A stretch of 64,000 nucleotides of DNA, from assembly GCA_964512635.1 (NCBI GenBank), contig CAZEJB010000009.1:1-64000 (forward strand), given 5' to 3'. The position numbers and the translations under genes are program-made. The notes under the pieces are model-generated. The model did no database searches, was not told the origin of the DNA, and was given only the letters and a program-made list of their open reading frames with translations. Numbering within the stretch: position 1 is the stretch's first letter; every line of letters starts with the position of its first letter. Source of the stretch: JADZFO01 sp964512635. GTDB lineage: Bacteria; 4484-113; JAFGCY01. This document shows, in pieces, positions 33,797-42,653 of the stretch.

Positions 33797-34560
33797 CGCT
33801 GCTGCGGAGAGTCTAGCGTAGCGCGGCCGTCGTGAGCATCTGTCATCTGCGGCGCGTCATGGTCGGCGGCCGGCAGTGGAGTGACCACAACGTTCTCAGC
33901 ACCATACACATCAGAGTATGCGCGGCTCAGATAGCGGTGCAGCTCCATTACATGGATCAGATAGCGCTCATGCGAAGGTGACTCGCCGCTGAACCCGCCG
34001 AGCTTCACGGCGTTGCCAGCGTTTACCGCCCCGATAAACAAGGGTCCAAAGAACCCCCACAGGGGAAAGACGCCGCCCAGAGACGAGCTGATCGCCCACG
34101 AAACAAGGAAGACCACCAGCATGCCAAGGGTCCCGCCGACCTGCCAGGCCATGTTTGTCGGAGCTTTGCTGGTGGGTTCGAGGTACCACTCCAGGTTGCG
34201 GGCCAGATGCAGCGTCACCTGCTCAACTGACCTGTGCTTGAAGCAGCGTTCCAGGGGCTGGATGATCCAGGGTAAAGCCGCTGTGAGGTCGGGAAAGGCC
34301 TCCAGCCCGCAAGGCAGGCGCTGGGACAAATCAGACTGCTCCAGGTGTCGGCGGATCCAGCTGCGATACTTGCCAAGTCCGCGCTCTCGCAGGTACTGCT
34401 CGGCCAGGGGCTGGCGATTAAATCGGCGGATCTCCTGCTCCAGAACTTCAATTGCCCGCAAGGCGCCGGTGGAACTGACAGTTGCCGCAGGATCCGCCTG
34501 CGCCGCGCTGCCAAATGGAGAACTCAGTGCAGAACTGTCATGCCTCTGCTGCCGGTTCAT
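33793..34560 (-). CDS. NLEWYL-family two-helix membrane protein (paralog F)
   Basis: A 255-residue member. Blocks: KYRSWIRRHLEQSDLSQRLPCGLEAFPDLTAALPWIIQPLERCF, ARNLEWYLEP (N at residue 122), hydrophobic segments at about 138-180, and LIHVMELHRYLSRAYSDVYG. The DNA encoding the signature (aggtaccactccaggttgcg on the plus strand) is identical to that of paralog E over 20 nt. Overlaps of 4 nt on both sides (ATGA) place it inside the packed operon. A polar N-terminal extension of about 35 residues precedes the common part. Confidence 0.8.
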   Translation of the reverse strand: MNRQQRHDSSALSSPFGSAAQADPAATVSSTGALRAIEVLEQEIRRFNRQPLAEQYLRERGLGKYRSWIRRHLEQSDLSQRLPCGLEAFPDLTAALPWIIQPLERCFKHRSVEQVTLHLARNLEWYLEPTSKAPTNMAWQVGGTLGMLVVFLVSWAISSSLGGVFPLWGFFGPLFIGAVNAGNAVKLGGFSGESPSHERYLIHVMELHRYLSRAYSDVYGAENVVVTPLPAADHDAPQMTDAHDGRATLDSPQQR

Positions 34561-35312
34561 GTGATCCGCGCCCTGGCTTGAGCACTCATACTATCTTGGT
34601 CAATGCTCAAATCGAGTTCTCCGGGATGATCGCCGGACGAACGCACAGCGACTGGCTCCGGCGCATCGCTCAGGCGCTCCAAAGCATATCGATACAGCTC
34701 AACGGCATTGACTTGATAGCGTCTGTCGTTTTTGCTGATGCCAGCAAGCAGGAGGTTGCCACACATGAAGCTGCTGATCGCAATCTGTATCATGAGGAGA
34801 GCGAGAAAGGATAACCACTGAACTGCGGACAGAAAAATGCCGCCTTGCAGCCTAAACTGGGGGATGTGCGTCAACGCGATTGTCAGAATCCAGTATGTCG
34901 AACTAAAGACGAGGACAGACCCATACGCAGATGCAGGCGCAATGGGAGGATTTGACGGATTCAAGAACCACTCCAGGTTGCGCAGCAGCAGTTCCAGCCT
35001 GCCCTCAAGTCGGCGCGGCGCAAACAGCCGGTGCAGCGGCTGATAGACAGGCGGCAGGGCGGCAGCCAAAGAAGCCAGCCTATCTTCGCCATCAAGCAGA
35101 CCATGAAGTACGTCGGACCCTTCCAGGTGGTTGCGAAGCCAGTCGCGATAGATCTCAAGTTGCTGATCAGGGAATCTCTTGCGTAATCCGGAGTGCAGAT
35201 AATCAGATGTGTCGGGATTTACTCCGCTCGCTTTGGCAAGCCTGTAAAGCCGCACGACGATGTCGCGCGCCACGGGGCTGCTTACCTTTAGTATGTCCTG
35301 TTCAAACGTCAC
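34557..35312 (-). CDS. NLEWYL-family two-helix membrane protein (paralog G)
   Basis: A 251-residue member. The N-terminus MTFEQDILKVSSPVARDIVVRLYR parallels paralog E. Blocks: IYRDWLRNHLEGSDVLHGLLDGEDRLASLAAALPPVYQPLHRLF, LRNLEWFLNP (N at residue 112), two hydrophobic segments (about 130-180), and YQVNAVELYRYALERLSDAPE. The tail ends in ARARIT, exactly as in paralog H, so C-termini have also been duplicated or exchanged. It overlaps F by 4 nt; 39 nt separate it from H. Function unknown. Confidence 0.8.
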   Translation of the reverse strand: MTFEQDILKVSSPVARDIVVRLYRLAKASGVNPDTSDYLHSGLRKRFPDQQLEIYRDWLRNHLEGSDVLHGLLDGEDRLASLAAALPPVYQPLHRLFAPRRLEGRLELLLRNLEWFLNPSNPPIAPASAYGSVLVFSSTYWILTIALTHIPQFRLQGGIFLSAVQWLSFLALLMIQIAISSFMCGNLLLAGISKNDRRYQVNAVELYRYALERLSDAPEPVAVRSSGDHPGELDLSIDQDSMSAQARARIT

Positions 35313-35351
35313 GGCTTCGCGGAAGTTTATCGCAGTCTTGCAGTCCCAGGC

Positions 35352-36101
35352 CTAGGTAATCCGCGCCCTGGCTCTGTCGATCGAGTTATCGAGAATGTCG
35401 CTGGCACTGATTTCGCCTTGGCTTTCCTCCGCCGGGTCGGCCAGCGCTTCGGTGATGTACCAGTAAAACTCGGCGACATTTATTGCGAACTTCTCGCTGC
35501 CGGGCTGGGCGCCGGCTGAGACGCCAAGGCCATGGTTGCGGCCAACGAAGGCCACCAGATTGATCAGCAGTGCGGGCAGAACCGACAGCACCGGGATCCA
35601 CCACGCGGTGTTGGCGCCGCCGCCGGCGCCCTGGCCGGCGAGCCAGCTGACCAGCCAGATAAACCCGCCGAAGGCCAGCAGCAGGCCGCCGGCGAGGAAG
35701 AAGCCAAAGGCGCTGACCTGGGGCTTGCGGCCGGAATCCAGGAGCCACTCCAGGTTGCGCAGCACATACCAGACCGTCTGCTCCAGGCTGCGCGGCCGCT
35801 GGAAGCGCTCCAGCGCGCGGGCCCAGTCCGGCAGGCCATCACCGATCTCCGGCAGGCTGCCGATGCCGCCGGCGATCCGCCGGGCCAGGTCGCTGCCGGC
35901 GAGCTGCTGGCGCAGCCAGGCGCGGTACTCCTCGCCGCCCGGGGTCAGGGGGAAGAGGTATTCGCGTTTCTTGAGGTCAACCATCGAGTCGTTGATCGAG
36001 TCATAGACCGTCTGAACCACGCGGTGCGCGCCGCGGCTGCCCACGCGCGGCCAGATGCTGCGGCTGGTGCCGATGACCGAGCTGTACTCCGGCTCATGCA
36101 T
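35352..36101 (-). CDS. NLEWYL-family two-helix membrane protein (paralog H)
   Basis: A 249-residue member and the first gene of the five-gene minus-strand unit. Blocks: EYRAWLRQQLAGSDLARRIAGGIGSLPEIGDGLPDWARALERFQRPRS, LRNLEWLLDS (N at residue 116; the Tyr is Leu), two strongly hydrophobic segments (about 128-150, 160-180), and FAINVAEFYWYITEALADPAE. It ends ARARIT like paralog G. ATG 36101 is chosen over an upstream in-frame start because the extra residues (KRGPRSLLHSCRH) look noncoding. The 83-nt gap to the divergent paralog I should hold promoters for both. Confidence 0.75.
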   Translation of the reverse strand: MHEPEYSSVIGTSRSIWPRVGSRGAHRVVQTVYDSINDSMVDLKKREYLFPLTPGGEEYRAWLRQQLAGSDLARRIAGGIGSLPEIGDGLPDWARALERFQRPRSLEQTVWYVLRNLEWLLDSGRKPQVSAFGFFLAGGLLLAFGGFIWLVSWLAGQGAGGGANTAWWIPVLSVLPALLINLVAFVGRNHGLGVSAGAQPGSEKFAINVAEFYWYITEALADPAEESQGEISASDILDNSIDRARARIT

Positions 36102-36184
36102 GTGTCGGCAAGAGTGTAACAAGCTGCGCGGCCCACGCTTGAGCAACCCTTGTCAAGCCGCGCCGGCGTCGTTAAGCTCTGCGG

Positions 36185-37030
36185 GTGGCAAAGGCGAAGC
36201 CCAATCCGGCGCGCGAGTTTCTGGCTGAACTGGTCAGTAACCGCCTGGCGCTGGACATGCTGATGGCGCTGAGCGAGGACAGCAATTACCGCAAGGATAC
36301 GAAGTTCTACAAACAGCTTCGCGAGCGCAAGCTGCCGGTCGAGTTTAGTGAGGGCCAGCGGCGTAAACTGCGCCTGAAGCTGCGCGAAAGCGGTCTGGCG
36401 GCGGTTCTGCCTGCCGGCCTCGACATGCTGCCCGACATTTTCGACAGCAGCCCCTGGATGCGCTGGTGCGCACCCTTTCTGCGGCCGCGCAGTAACAGCG
36501 AACTGGTGCTGCATATCTGCACCTTCCTTGACTGGTACCTTGATACAGACAAGCCGATCAGCGCTGGCAGGGCTGTGTGTGCTGCGATGCTCAGCCCGCG
36601 CTTCTACTGGACGGCTCAGGGCCTCTGGGCCGCTTTCTTTATCGGGATGTACAGCTTCCGACAGAACATCCAGGGCTGGTGGGGGCTGTTTACACAGCCC
36701 TGGCTGCTGATGATGCTGATCTCCAGTGCGTCGCGCAACGTCGGCCTTGGCAAGGACTATGAGACTCGCTCGGAAGAGCTGTTTCTCTACCTGCTGGAAT
36801 GCTACCGCAATGAGCCCGCTGAGGGCCTGGCTGCCATGCAGGCGGCGCAGCTTGCAGCAACAGCCTTGGATGCGCAGCGCGGCGGGCCAGACCCTCCGAT
36901 TGACGCCTCGGATGCTGCGGCAGGCGGCAGCGCAGGGCCTGAGCGGGGCAGTCTGGAGCTCCCCGGCTCCACACTCAGCGGCGCTGCCGTTCCTGATCCG
37001 GGCCTGCCGCGGCAGGATCAGAGGAACTAA
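36185..37030 (+). CDS. NLEWYL-family two-helix membrane protein (paralog I)
   Basis: A 281-residue member starting at GTG 36185. Blocks: QRRKLRLKLRESGLAAVLPAGLDMLPDIFDSSPWMRWC, TFLDWYLDTD (F-L-D-W-Y-L at residue 114), two hydrophobic segments (about 138-180), and RSEELFLYLLECYRNEPAE. It pairs with paralog C as a plus-strand subtype. The last 60 residues are Ala/Gly/Pro-rich and probably disordered. It is divergent from H and followed 99 nt later by a WDWFSG-type lipoprotein gene on the same strand. Confidence 0.75.
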   Translation: MAKAKPNPAREFLAELVSNRLALDMLMALSEDSNYRKDTKFYKQLRERKLPVEFSEGQRRKLRLKLRESGLAAVLPAGLDMLPDIFDSSPWMRWCAPFLRPRSNSELVLHICTFLDWYLDTDKPISAGRAVCAAMLSPRFYWTAQGLWAAFFIGMYSFRQNIQGWWGLFTQPWLLMMLISSASRNVGLGKDYETRSEELFLYLLECYRNEPAEGLAAMQAAQLAATALDAQRGGPDPPIDASDAAAGGSAGPERGSLELPGSTLSGAAVPDPGLPRQDQRN

Positions 37031-37129
37031 AGCGAGCGGGCGCTGTTGCTTGACCGTCCCGCTTTCAGTCAATCGAGACGTGTTATCATCTCGCACCCGG
37101 GCCGCCTGCTGCCTCAGACGGAGGATCGA

Positions 37130-39238
37130 ATGACCTGCCGATTGTTGATGGGCCTTTGCTCCGCCTGCCTCCTGGGCATCCTTGCCGCCGCCTGCGGCAG
37201 CTCTGGCCACATCCCCCGCTCCGGCCAAAACAGCTCAGCGCGGAACCTGGAAAGTTCTTCCCCGCAGCTTCCTGGCCTCGCGGACCTTAGGAAACAGCTC
37301 AAGCCCGGCGCGCGGAGCGCCAGCTATCTGCCTGCCGACCTCAGCCTCAGCGGCGACCAGTTCGACGCCGGGATGCCACATGCGGGAGTAGCGACGCAGC
37401 CCGGCATGACGAGTTTCCTTCCGGCCACCGGCGCTGGCGCAAATGGCCTGCCTGGCATTGCCTTTGCCGTCTATCACTTCATCATCCCGGACTATGACGG
37501 CGACAGCAGCCTGCACTATGCCCTGGGCCCGCAGAGCGGCGAGCCTGCCGATCTTCGCATCGGCCTCGCCAACTGGGGCGATGAACGCTGGGACTGGTTC
37601 AGCGGCAATGCCGACGGCCTGATCCAGCTGGACAATATCCAGGACTATTTCGTGCTGGGCGGCAACCTTCTGGCTGTGGTGGCGGTGCAGGGTAACCAGC
37701 CCTTTGATCTGACTGAGCTGCGAATTGGCAGCCGGCCCCCGCAGCCCGCGCTGAGCGCGAACCCGCTGCTCGGCAAACCGCCGCTGCTTGTCGAGTTCGA
37801 CGCGAGCGCGAGTACGGACCCGGACGGCAGTATTGCCGAGTTCCGCTGGGACCCGGAAGGCGACGGCAGCTTTGATGTCAGCACTGGAACAGACCCGCTG
37901 TTCTCCTTCACCTATGAGCAGCAGGCCGCGCCCCTGGCCGCGGTGCGCGTGATCGATGAAAAGGGTGTCCATGCCGATGCGGCGCAGGGGATAAGCGTTG
38001 TCAGTGAGTCGGCGTTTACCTATGGGGCATCAGGGGTCAACGAGACAGTTGCCGACCTGCTGGTTACAGCGAATGGGGACCTGATCGTTCTTGGCTCCTA
38101 CACCTCATCCGGCATGGGCGTCCGCGCCTACATCAGCCGCCTGCGGCCGGATGGAACCGAGGTCTTCGCGCGCAGCTGGGGCAGCGATGGCTCACATAGC
38201 TTTGCCGACGCGGAAATCGGCTCTGACCAGTTGATCTATGTCTGCGGAACCACAAAGAGCGGCGCTCAGTTTGATTCCGGCGGGCTGCTGCAGCAGTGGG
38301 ATCAGGATGGCAATCTGCTTCGGAGCCGGCAGTATGGGGCAGGTACCGGCCTGTCCTTCAACGGGATTGACCGGACATTTGATTCGATCTATGCCTGCGG
38401 GACATTCCGTCCGTCGACAACCGCGGATGGCCTGATCGCGCGTCTGGACCTGGATGGCAACCCGGTCTGGGCAACCCGAATCAAGTCACCGCAGGATTGC
38501 GAGCTGAGCGAGATCCAGAGCGTGACGCCGAACTTCTTCGGCGCGGTTGAAAGCGTACGGTGCTGTGGTATCTACGATGAGAACGGGATCAACGGCGACT
38601 CATTCTTTGCTTCCTTTACGAACTCCGGTGCCCTGAACCTCGCAAGAGTTCTGGACTCTATTGCAGATTTCGACCATGCGGTGGGCTTCGTCTGCACCGA
38701 TGCGGTCCTGCCGCAGAACTATGTCTTCGGAGAAATATTCACCACTTCCGGCCAGGTGCCGTACCTGAGCAATGTCAGTGGGTCTGCGGTGACGATAGAC
38801 GCGGCAAACACTGATTCGATGAACAGCCTTGACATCATCAAGAGCTCCGGCAATGCGAGCCTCCTGCTGCGCCGTCAGTTTGGCAGCGCCAGCAGCCTGG
38901 TCCTGGGCAGCCTCAACTTCAGTCTCGCTCCGCTGGCCGATCTGGAGATTGGCGCGCTGCCGGACGGCGTCGTCAATGGCGGCTGCCTGGCGAACTACGG
39001 CCCGGATATTGCCCTGGGCACAGCAGTCCGAAAGGAGCTGCCGGGTGAAAGCAGCATCGACCTGACGGTCAGCGCCGCGGCCTTTACCTGGGTAGATGTA
39101 ACGCCAGCTTTCAGCGATGCGTCGCTCCTCGTGGCCGACGCAGCTTTGGAGACGACTGCCCTGGCAGACTTCAGCGCCGGCAATCCGCCTGAGCAGTCTG
39201 TTTCCGAGGGCTACTTCCACATAGGCCCCTTGCAGTAG
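37130..39238 (+). CDS. lipoprotein: WDWFSG-type domain, PKD domain, propeller-like region
   Basis: A 702-residue lipoprotein (lipobox LAAACGSS) behind a GGAGGATCGA ribosome binding site. The WDWFSG domain covers about residues 105-205 (FAVYHFIIPDYDG ... GDERWDWFSGNADG). A PKD domain follows (about 205-295; VEFDASASTDPDGSIAEFRWDPEGDG). Residues about 300-500 have repeated VCGTTK, YACGTF, LDLDGNPVWA-type units resembling SBBP or PQQ-like propeller blades. The last 200 residues are unrecognised. Its N-terminal architecture is the same as the lipoprotein at 10203. Likely surface-exposed; role unknown. Confidence 0.8.
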   Translation: MTCRLLMGLCSACLLGILAAACGSSGHIPRSGQNSSARNLESSSPQLPGLADLRKQLKPGARSASYLPADLSLSGDQFDAGMPHAGVATQPGMTSFLPATGAGANGLPGIAFAVYHFIIPDYDGDSSLHYALGPQSGEPADLRIGLANWGDERWDWFSGNADGLIQLDNIQDYFVLGGNLLAVVAVQGNQPFDLTELRIGSRPPQPALSANPLLGKPPLLVEFDASASTDPDGSIAEFRWDPEGDGSFDVSTGTDPLFSFTYEQQAAPLAAVRVIDEKGVHADAAQGISVVSESAFTYGASGVNETVADLLVTANGDLIVLGSYTSSGMGVRAYISRLRPDGTEVFARSWGSDGSHSFADAEIGSDQLIYVCGTTKSGAQFDSGGLLQQWDQDGNLLRSRQYGAGTGLSFNGIDRTFDSIYACGTFRPSTTADGLIARLDLDGNPVWATRIKSPQDCELSEIQSVTPNFFGAVESVRCCGIYDENGINGDSFFASFTNSGALNLARVLDSIADFDHAVGFVCTDAVLPQNYVFGEIFTTSGQVPYLSNVSGSAVTIDAANTDSMNSLDIIKSSGNASLLLRRQFGSASSLVLGSLNFSLAPLADLEIGALPDGVVNGGCLANYGPDIALGTAVRKELPGESSIDLTVSAAAFTWVDVTPAFSDASLLVADAALETTALADFSAGNPPEQSVSEGYFHIGPLQ

Positions 39239-39377
39239 CGCCAGCGGCCGGACGTAACCGTCAGGCCTCTCCGGGCCTTCAAAGTGGAATCCAGAGGCAA
39301 TTTAGGCCAGCGCGGCGGAAACTGGAGCCCTGAGCAGCCTCCATTCTGCCCGTGAGACCCCTTCAGAGCGCCTTGCA

Positions 39378-39386
39378 TGTTAGAAT
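39378..39386 (+). promoter_or_regulatory. candidate extended -10 box for pilT
   Basis: TGTTAGAAT, 40 nt before the pilT start. A second TGTTAGAAT lies at 54444-54452 before the gene at 54480. No clear -35 box, as expected for extended -10 promoters. Confidence 0.35.
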
Positions 39387-39425
39387 TAATGGTTACTCCG
39401 GCTCCAGCCGGAGCAGGGACGGCAT

Positions 39426-40589
39426 ATGGACTATACGATTCTCGACCTCCTCGTGCAGCTCGTTGAGCACGGGGCTTCTGATCTGCACCTGACGGCCGGC
39501 GTGCCCCCGACGCTGCGCGTTCACGGCAAGCTGGTCCGTCTGGACTACAAGCCGCTGACGCCGGATGATGTGCGCGCTCTGGCCTTCTCGATGATCCGTG
39601 AAGACCAGCGCAAGAAGCTGGAAATGGAGCGCGAGCTGGACTTCGGCTACAGCCAGAAGGGCATCGGCCGTTTCCGCTGCAACATGGCCTTCCAGCGCGA
39701 GAGCGTTTACATGGTCATGCGTGCGATCTCCGAGAAGATCCCGACCATGGAAGAGCTGATCCTTCCGCCCATCATGAAGGAAGTGATCATGCTGCCCCGC
39801 GGCCTGTGTCTCGTGACCGGCCCGACCGGTTCGGGTAAGTCGACATCGCTGGCCGCGATGCTCAACGTGATCAACGAAACCAAGGACATCCACATCGTCA
39901 CGATGGAGGACCCGATCGAGTACGTGCACCAGCACAAGCGCTGCAACGTCAACCAGCGCGAGATCGGGTCGGATACGCTGTCCTTCGCCGGCGCGCTCAA
40001 GCGCGTGCTGCGCCAGGACCCGGACGTGATCCTGGTCGGCGAAATGCGCGACCTTGAGACGATCTCCACCGCGATCACCGCAGCGGAAACCGGCCACCTG
40101 GTGTTCGCCACCCTGCACACCAACAACGCCCCGCTGACCATCGACCGTATCGTCGACGTGTTCCCCTCCGAGCAGCAAGACCAGATCCGCGCGCAGCTGG
40201 CCAACTCGCTGCAGTGCATCATGTCCCAGCAGCTTCTGCCCCTGGCCGAAGGCGGCGGACGCGTGGCGACCTTTGAGGTCATGCTCAACATTCCCGCTAT
40301 CCGCAACCTGATCCGTGAGAAGAAAGAATTCCAGATCCACTCGGTCATGATGACCCACTCCAAGCTGGGCATGATGACGATGGACCAGTGCCTGCGCGAC
40401 CGTTATCTGGACCGCCTGATCAGCCTGGAAGTGGCGATGGCCCACGCGGGCAACGTCGGCAACCTGCAGCGCCTGATCTCCTCGGCGGTGGCCGGTGAGC
40501 AGGGCGGCCCCAGCAAGGGCAGCCGCCCCGGCGGGCGCGGCGGCTCCGACCGTGGCCCGACACTCGAAGGCGCCTCCATCGGCGTGTAA
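39426..40589 (+). CDS. pilT: type IV pilus retraction ATPase PilT
   Basis: A 387-residue hexameric ATPase that powers pilus depolymerisation for twitching motility and DNA uptake. Seen: N-terminal domain beginning LLVQLVEHGASDLHLTAGVPP, Walker A GPTGSGKST at residues 132-140, the Asp box TMEDPIEYVH, Walker B VILVGEMRDLET, His box GHLVFATLHTNNA and the PilT-type C-terminal region ending with the AHAGN segment. A Gly/Ser/Arg-rich tail of about 30 residues extends it. No other pilus gene is adjacent, which is common for pilT. Confidence 0.95.
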   Translation: MDYTILDLLVQLVEHGASDLHLTAGVPPTLRVHGKLVRLDYKPLTPDDVRALAFSMIREDQRKKLEMERELDFGYSQKGIGRFRCNMAFQRESVYMVMRAISEKIPTMEELILPPIMKEVIMLPRGLCLVTGPTGSGKSTSLAAMLNVINETKDIHIVTMEDPIEYVHQHKRCNVNQREIGSDTLSFAGALKRVLRQDPDVILVGEMRDLETISTAITAAETGHLVFATLHTNNAPLTIDRIVDVFPSEQQDQIRAQLANSLQCIMSQQLLPLAEGGGRVATFEVMLNIPAIRNLIREKKEFQIHSVMMTHSKLGMMTMDQCLRDRYLDRLISLEVAMAHAGNVGNLQRLISSAVAGEQGGPSKGSRPGGRGGSDRGPTLEGASIGV

Positions 40590-40893
40590 CGGTAGGGGCC
40601 GAGCATCGCCTCGGCCCGCAGCCGGCCGGAGAGGCAGGGCTTTACCCGGCTCGCAGCGGTGAAAACCCGGCGAGGTCTGGGTACAACAAAGAGTACGAAG
40701 AAGGCCGCCCACCCGGGCGGCCTTTTTGTTGGCCTCTGCTCATGCAGATTGCACGAGCCGCCGCGGACCGGCGCCGCGCGGTGCCAATTATGGATAAATA
40801 TAGTAGGAATACTCCAATATTTTTTATTGCACGTCGGTAGTAAATCCTGCGGGCCGCTGGCGCCGCGTCAGGCAGCCCGTGAAGGAGGCAAGC
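40590..40893. other. intergenic region after pilT: palindrome, terminator, leader
   Basis: Contains a palindromic repeat unit (40596-40617, stem gggccgag/ctcggccc) related to the one at 493-514, the strong terminator at 40703-40727, and an AT-rich stretch (about 40790-40840) that likely carries the promoter for the lipoprotein gene at 40894. No gene seen. Confidence 0.5.
40703..40727 (+). terminator. rho-independent terminator after pilT
   Basis: GC-rich hairpin (ggccgcccacccgggcggcc, 8-bp stem) followed directly by TTTTT. It sits 110 nt after the pilT stop codon. Confidence 0.85.
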
Positions 40894-42609
40894 ATGTCTC
40901 GCCTGACTCAGATATCTGTATCCCTGCTTGTCAGTGGGCTCCTCATTTATTCCTGTGGCTCAGAGCCGGGTCTATCCACCCTTCCACCGGCAGACTACCA
41001 AGCATTCCGCCTGGAAGTCACCCCGGACTCCACCTACAAGGAGGCCGGTAGCGCGCGGTACGGCCTGCGCCTGGAGGATAGCGGCGGCGATCTGCTGGTC
41101 CACATTGATACCAGCCAGGCCCGGGGCCTTAAGGCGTTGTTCTGCCAGCTCAGCTATGACCCGCAGCTATACCATCCGCTCAGCGCCGCGGCTCCGTCAG
41201 CTCCTTACGAATCGGCTGACATGCTTGCCTTCAGCTACCTGGATGATCCCGGGCAGGTTTACTACGCCATGGCCCTGACGCAGCCGGAGCGGCACAGCGG
41301 GCTGAGCGGCAATGTCCGACTGGCTACAGTGCGTTTTGAGCGTGGAGCGGCCGCCAGCCGCTCGCTCAGCGGGGCGCCGCCGCGCAGCCCACAGTCCAAC
41401 CCGCTGCTTGCTATCAGCCCCGACGGCGTTACCCTGAGCTGGTACTATCGCAACCAGGGGGACTACAACCAGGACTGCGTGGTGGATGAGCACGATATCG
41501 CGCCGCTGGCGCTGCACTTCCGGGAGCCGGCGACGGATGCGCCCAATGGGCCGCTGGCGGTGATTGACGGCAACGAAGACGGCCTGCTGAACATCAGCGA
41601 TCTCAGCGCGATCGGTGCCAACTTCCACTGCCGTGTGGACCGCTACACCCTGCACAAGTGCTACTTCAGATCTGAATGGCCGGAGCACAACACTGATCCC
41701 AGCGGCCTTACAGAGTATGACCACGCGCCTTTTGACAACGGCGTGGAACAGCAGCCGGGGGGCCGCAAGATGTTCCTGCGCGGGGTTGCGCCGGACATTA
41801 ACGCTTACTTCTGGGTGCGGGCGACAGATACCGCTGACCCGCTGGCGGGAGAGTCGCGCGAGGGAGCGACCAGCAATATCGCCACGATCAAGCCAGACGT
41901 TCCCAGGCAGCCGCGCATAACACTGGACGCCATTACTCCGGCTGAAGGCGGCGACGGCAAGAGCAATTACTCGCCTTATCTGGTGAACCCTGGAAGCACC
42001 TATCTGCTGCGGGTCTTCTGGCCGATCGAGGTCAATGTAAGTGAAATCAACGTGTCGACTGATCCGAAGACTGACTTCAGTTTCACCAGGGTTAGCTATC
42101 CGGCGGATCTGAGCGTAGTCCGCAATACGGAAGATGTGTCCCTGTCACTTCCGCCGGGTGTCACTGGCACCTTCAGCGTCTCAGCCAGCTACGACGGCGT
42201 GAGCAGCGGCAACCGGGTCTACTTCCTGGCCGGGCCGGTCACGGACACCCTGTTTATCAAGCCGGCACCAGTCGACAGCTGGGTTGAAGCTCCAAACTAC
42301 GGCCAGCCCAATGCTGGAAGCAGCAGCAACCCCTACGTGCTGCACAGTGACGGCTATAACACCGAGCTGACCACAGACGGCGTTTATAGCCTGAGCTTCC
42401 CGGTCCGCGCCAGCAACACGGACATTCCCTGGTCCGACCTGCCGCCCACGAGCATTGAGTGGCTGACCAAGCCGCCTGGGCTGATTGACTTTGATACATC
42501 GCATCCAGTCAGCATGTCCTTCAGGATCGCGCCAGGTGTGAGCTGTGAGGTCTATGGCCGTCTGGGCGGCGTAGAGAGCAACCACATCTTCGTCACCTCT
42601 GCGCCCTGA
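40894..42609 (+). CDS. lipoprotein with cohesin-like and dockerin-like modules
   Basis: A 571-residue lipoprotein (LIYSCGS lipobox) behind an AAGGAGG ribosome binding site. Residues about 35-150 resemble a cohesin-type beta-sandwich (DLLVHIDTSQARGLKALFCQLSYDP ... VRLATVRFE). Residues about 189-245 contain two EF-hand-like calcium loops typical of type I dockerin: DYNQDCVVDEHD and DGNEDGLLNISD, each followed by a hydrophobic helix (IAPLALHF, LSAIGANF). The rest is probably beta-rich, with a later Ig-like segment. In known cohesin-dockerin systems the two modules bind each other between proteins. Here both are in one polypeptide, so self-association or simple calcium-stabilised folding is possible. 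Confidence 0.7.
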   Translation: MSRLTQISVSLLVSGLLIYSCGSEPGLSTLPPADYQAFRLEVTPDSTYKEAGSARYGLRLEDSGGDLLVHIDTSQARGLKALFCQLSYDPQLYHPLSAAAPSAPYESADMLAFSYLDDPGQVYYAMALTQPERHSGLSGNVRLATVRFERGAAASRSLSGAPPRSPQSNPLLAISPDGVTLSWYYRNQGDYNQDCVVDEHDIAPLALHFREPATDAPNGPLAVIDGNEDGLLNISDLSAIGANFHCRVDRYTLHKCYFRSEWPEHNTDPSGLTEYDHAPFDNGVEQQPGGRKMFLRGVAPDINAYFWVRATDTADPLAGESREGATSNIATIKPDVPRQPRITLDAITPAEGGDGKSNYSPYLVNPGSTYLLRVFWPIEVNVSEINVSTDPKTDFSFTRVSYPADLSVVRNTEDVSLSLPPGVTGTFSVSASYDGVSSGNRVYFLAGPVTDTLFIKPAPVDSWVEAPNYGQPNAGSSSNPYVLHSDGYNTELTTDGVYSLSFPVRASNTDIPWSDLPPTSIEWLTKPPGLIDFDTSHPVSMSFRIAPGVSCEVYGRLGGVESNHIFVTSAP

Positions 42610-42653
42610 AACGGCTTCACGGCTGTTGCGGCGAGGGTTAGCATCAGGCAGTA

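Noticed and set aside
39393..40712. 439-residue antisense frame over pilT
   Set aside because: Shadow frame of a strongly conserved gene.
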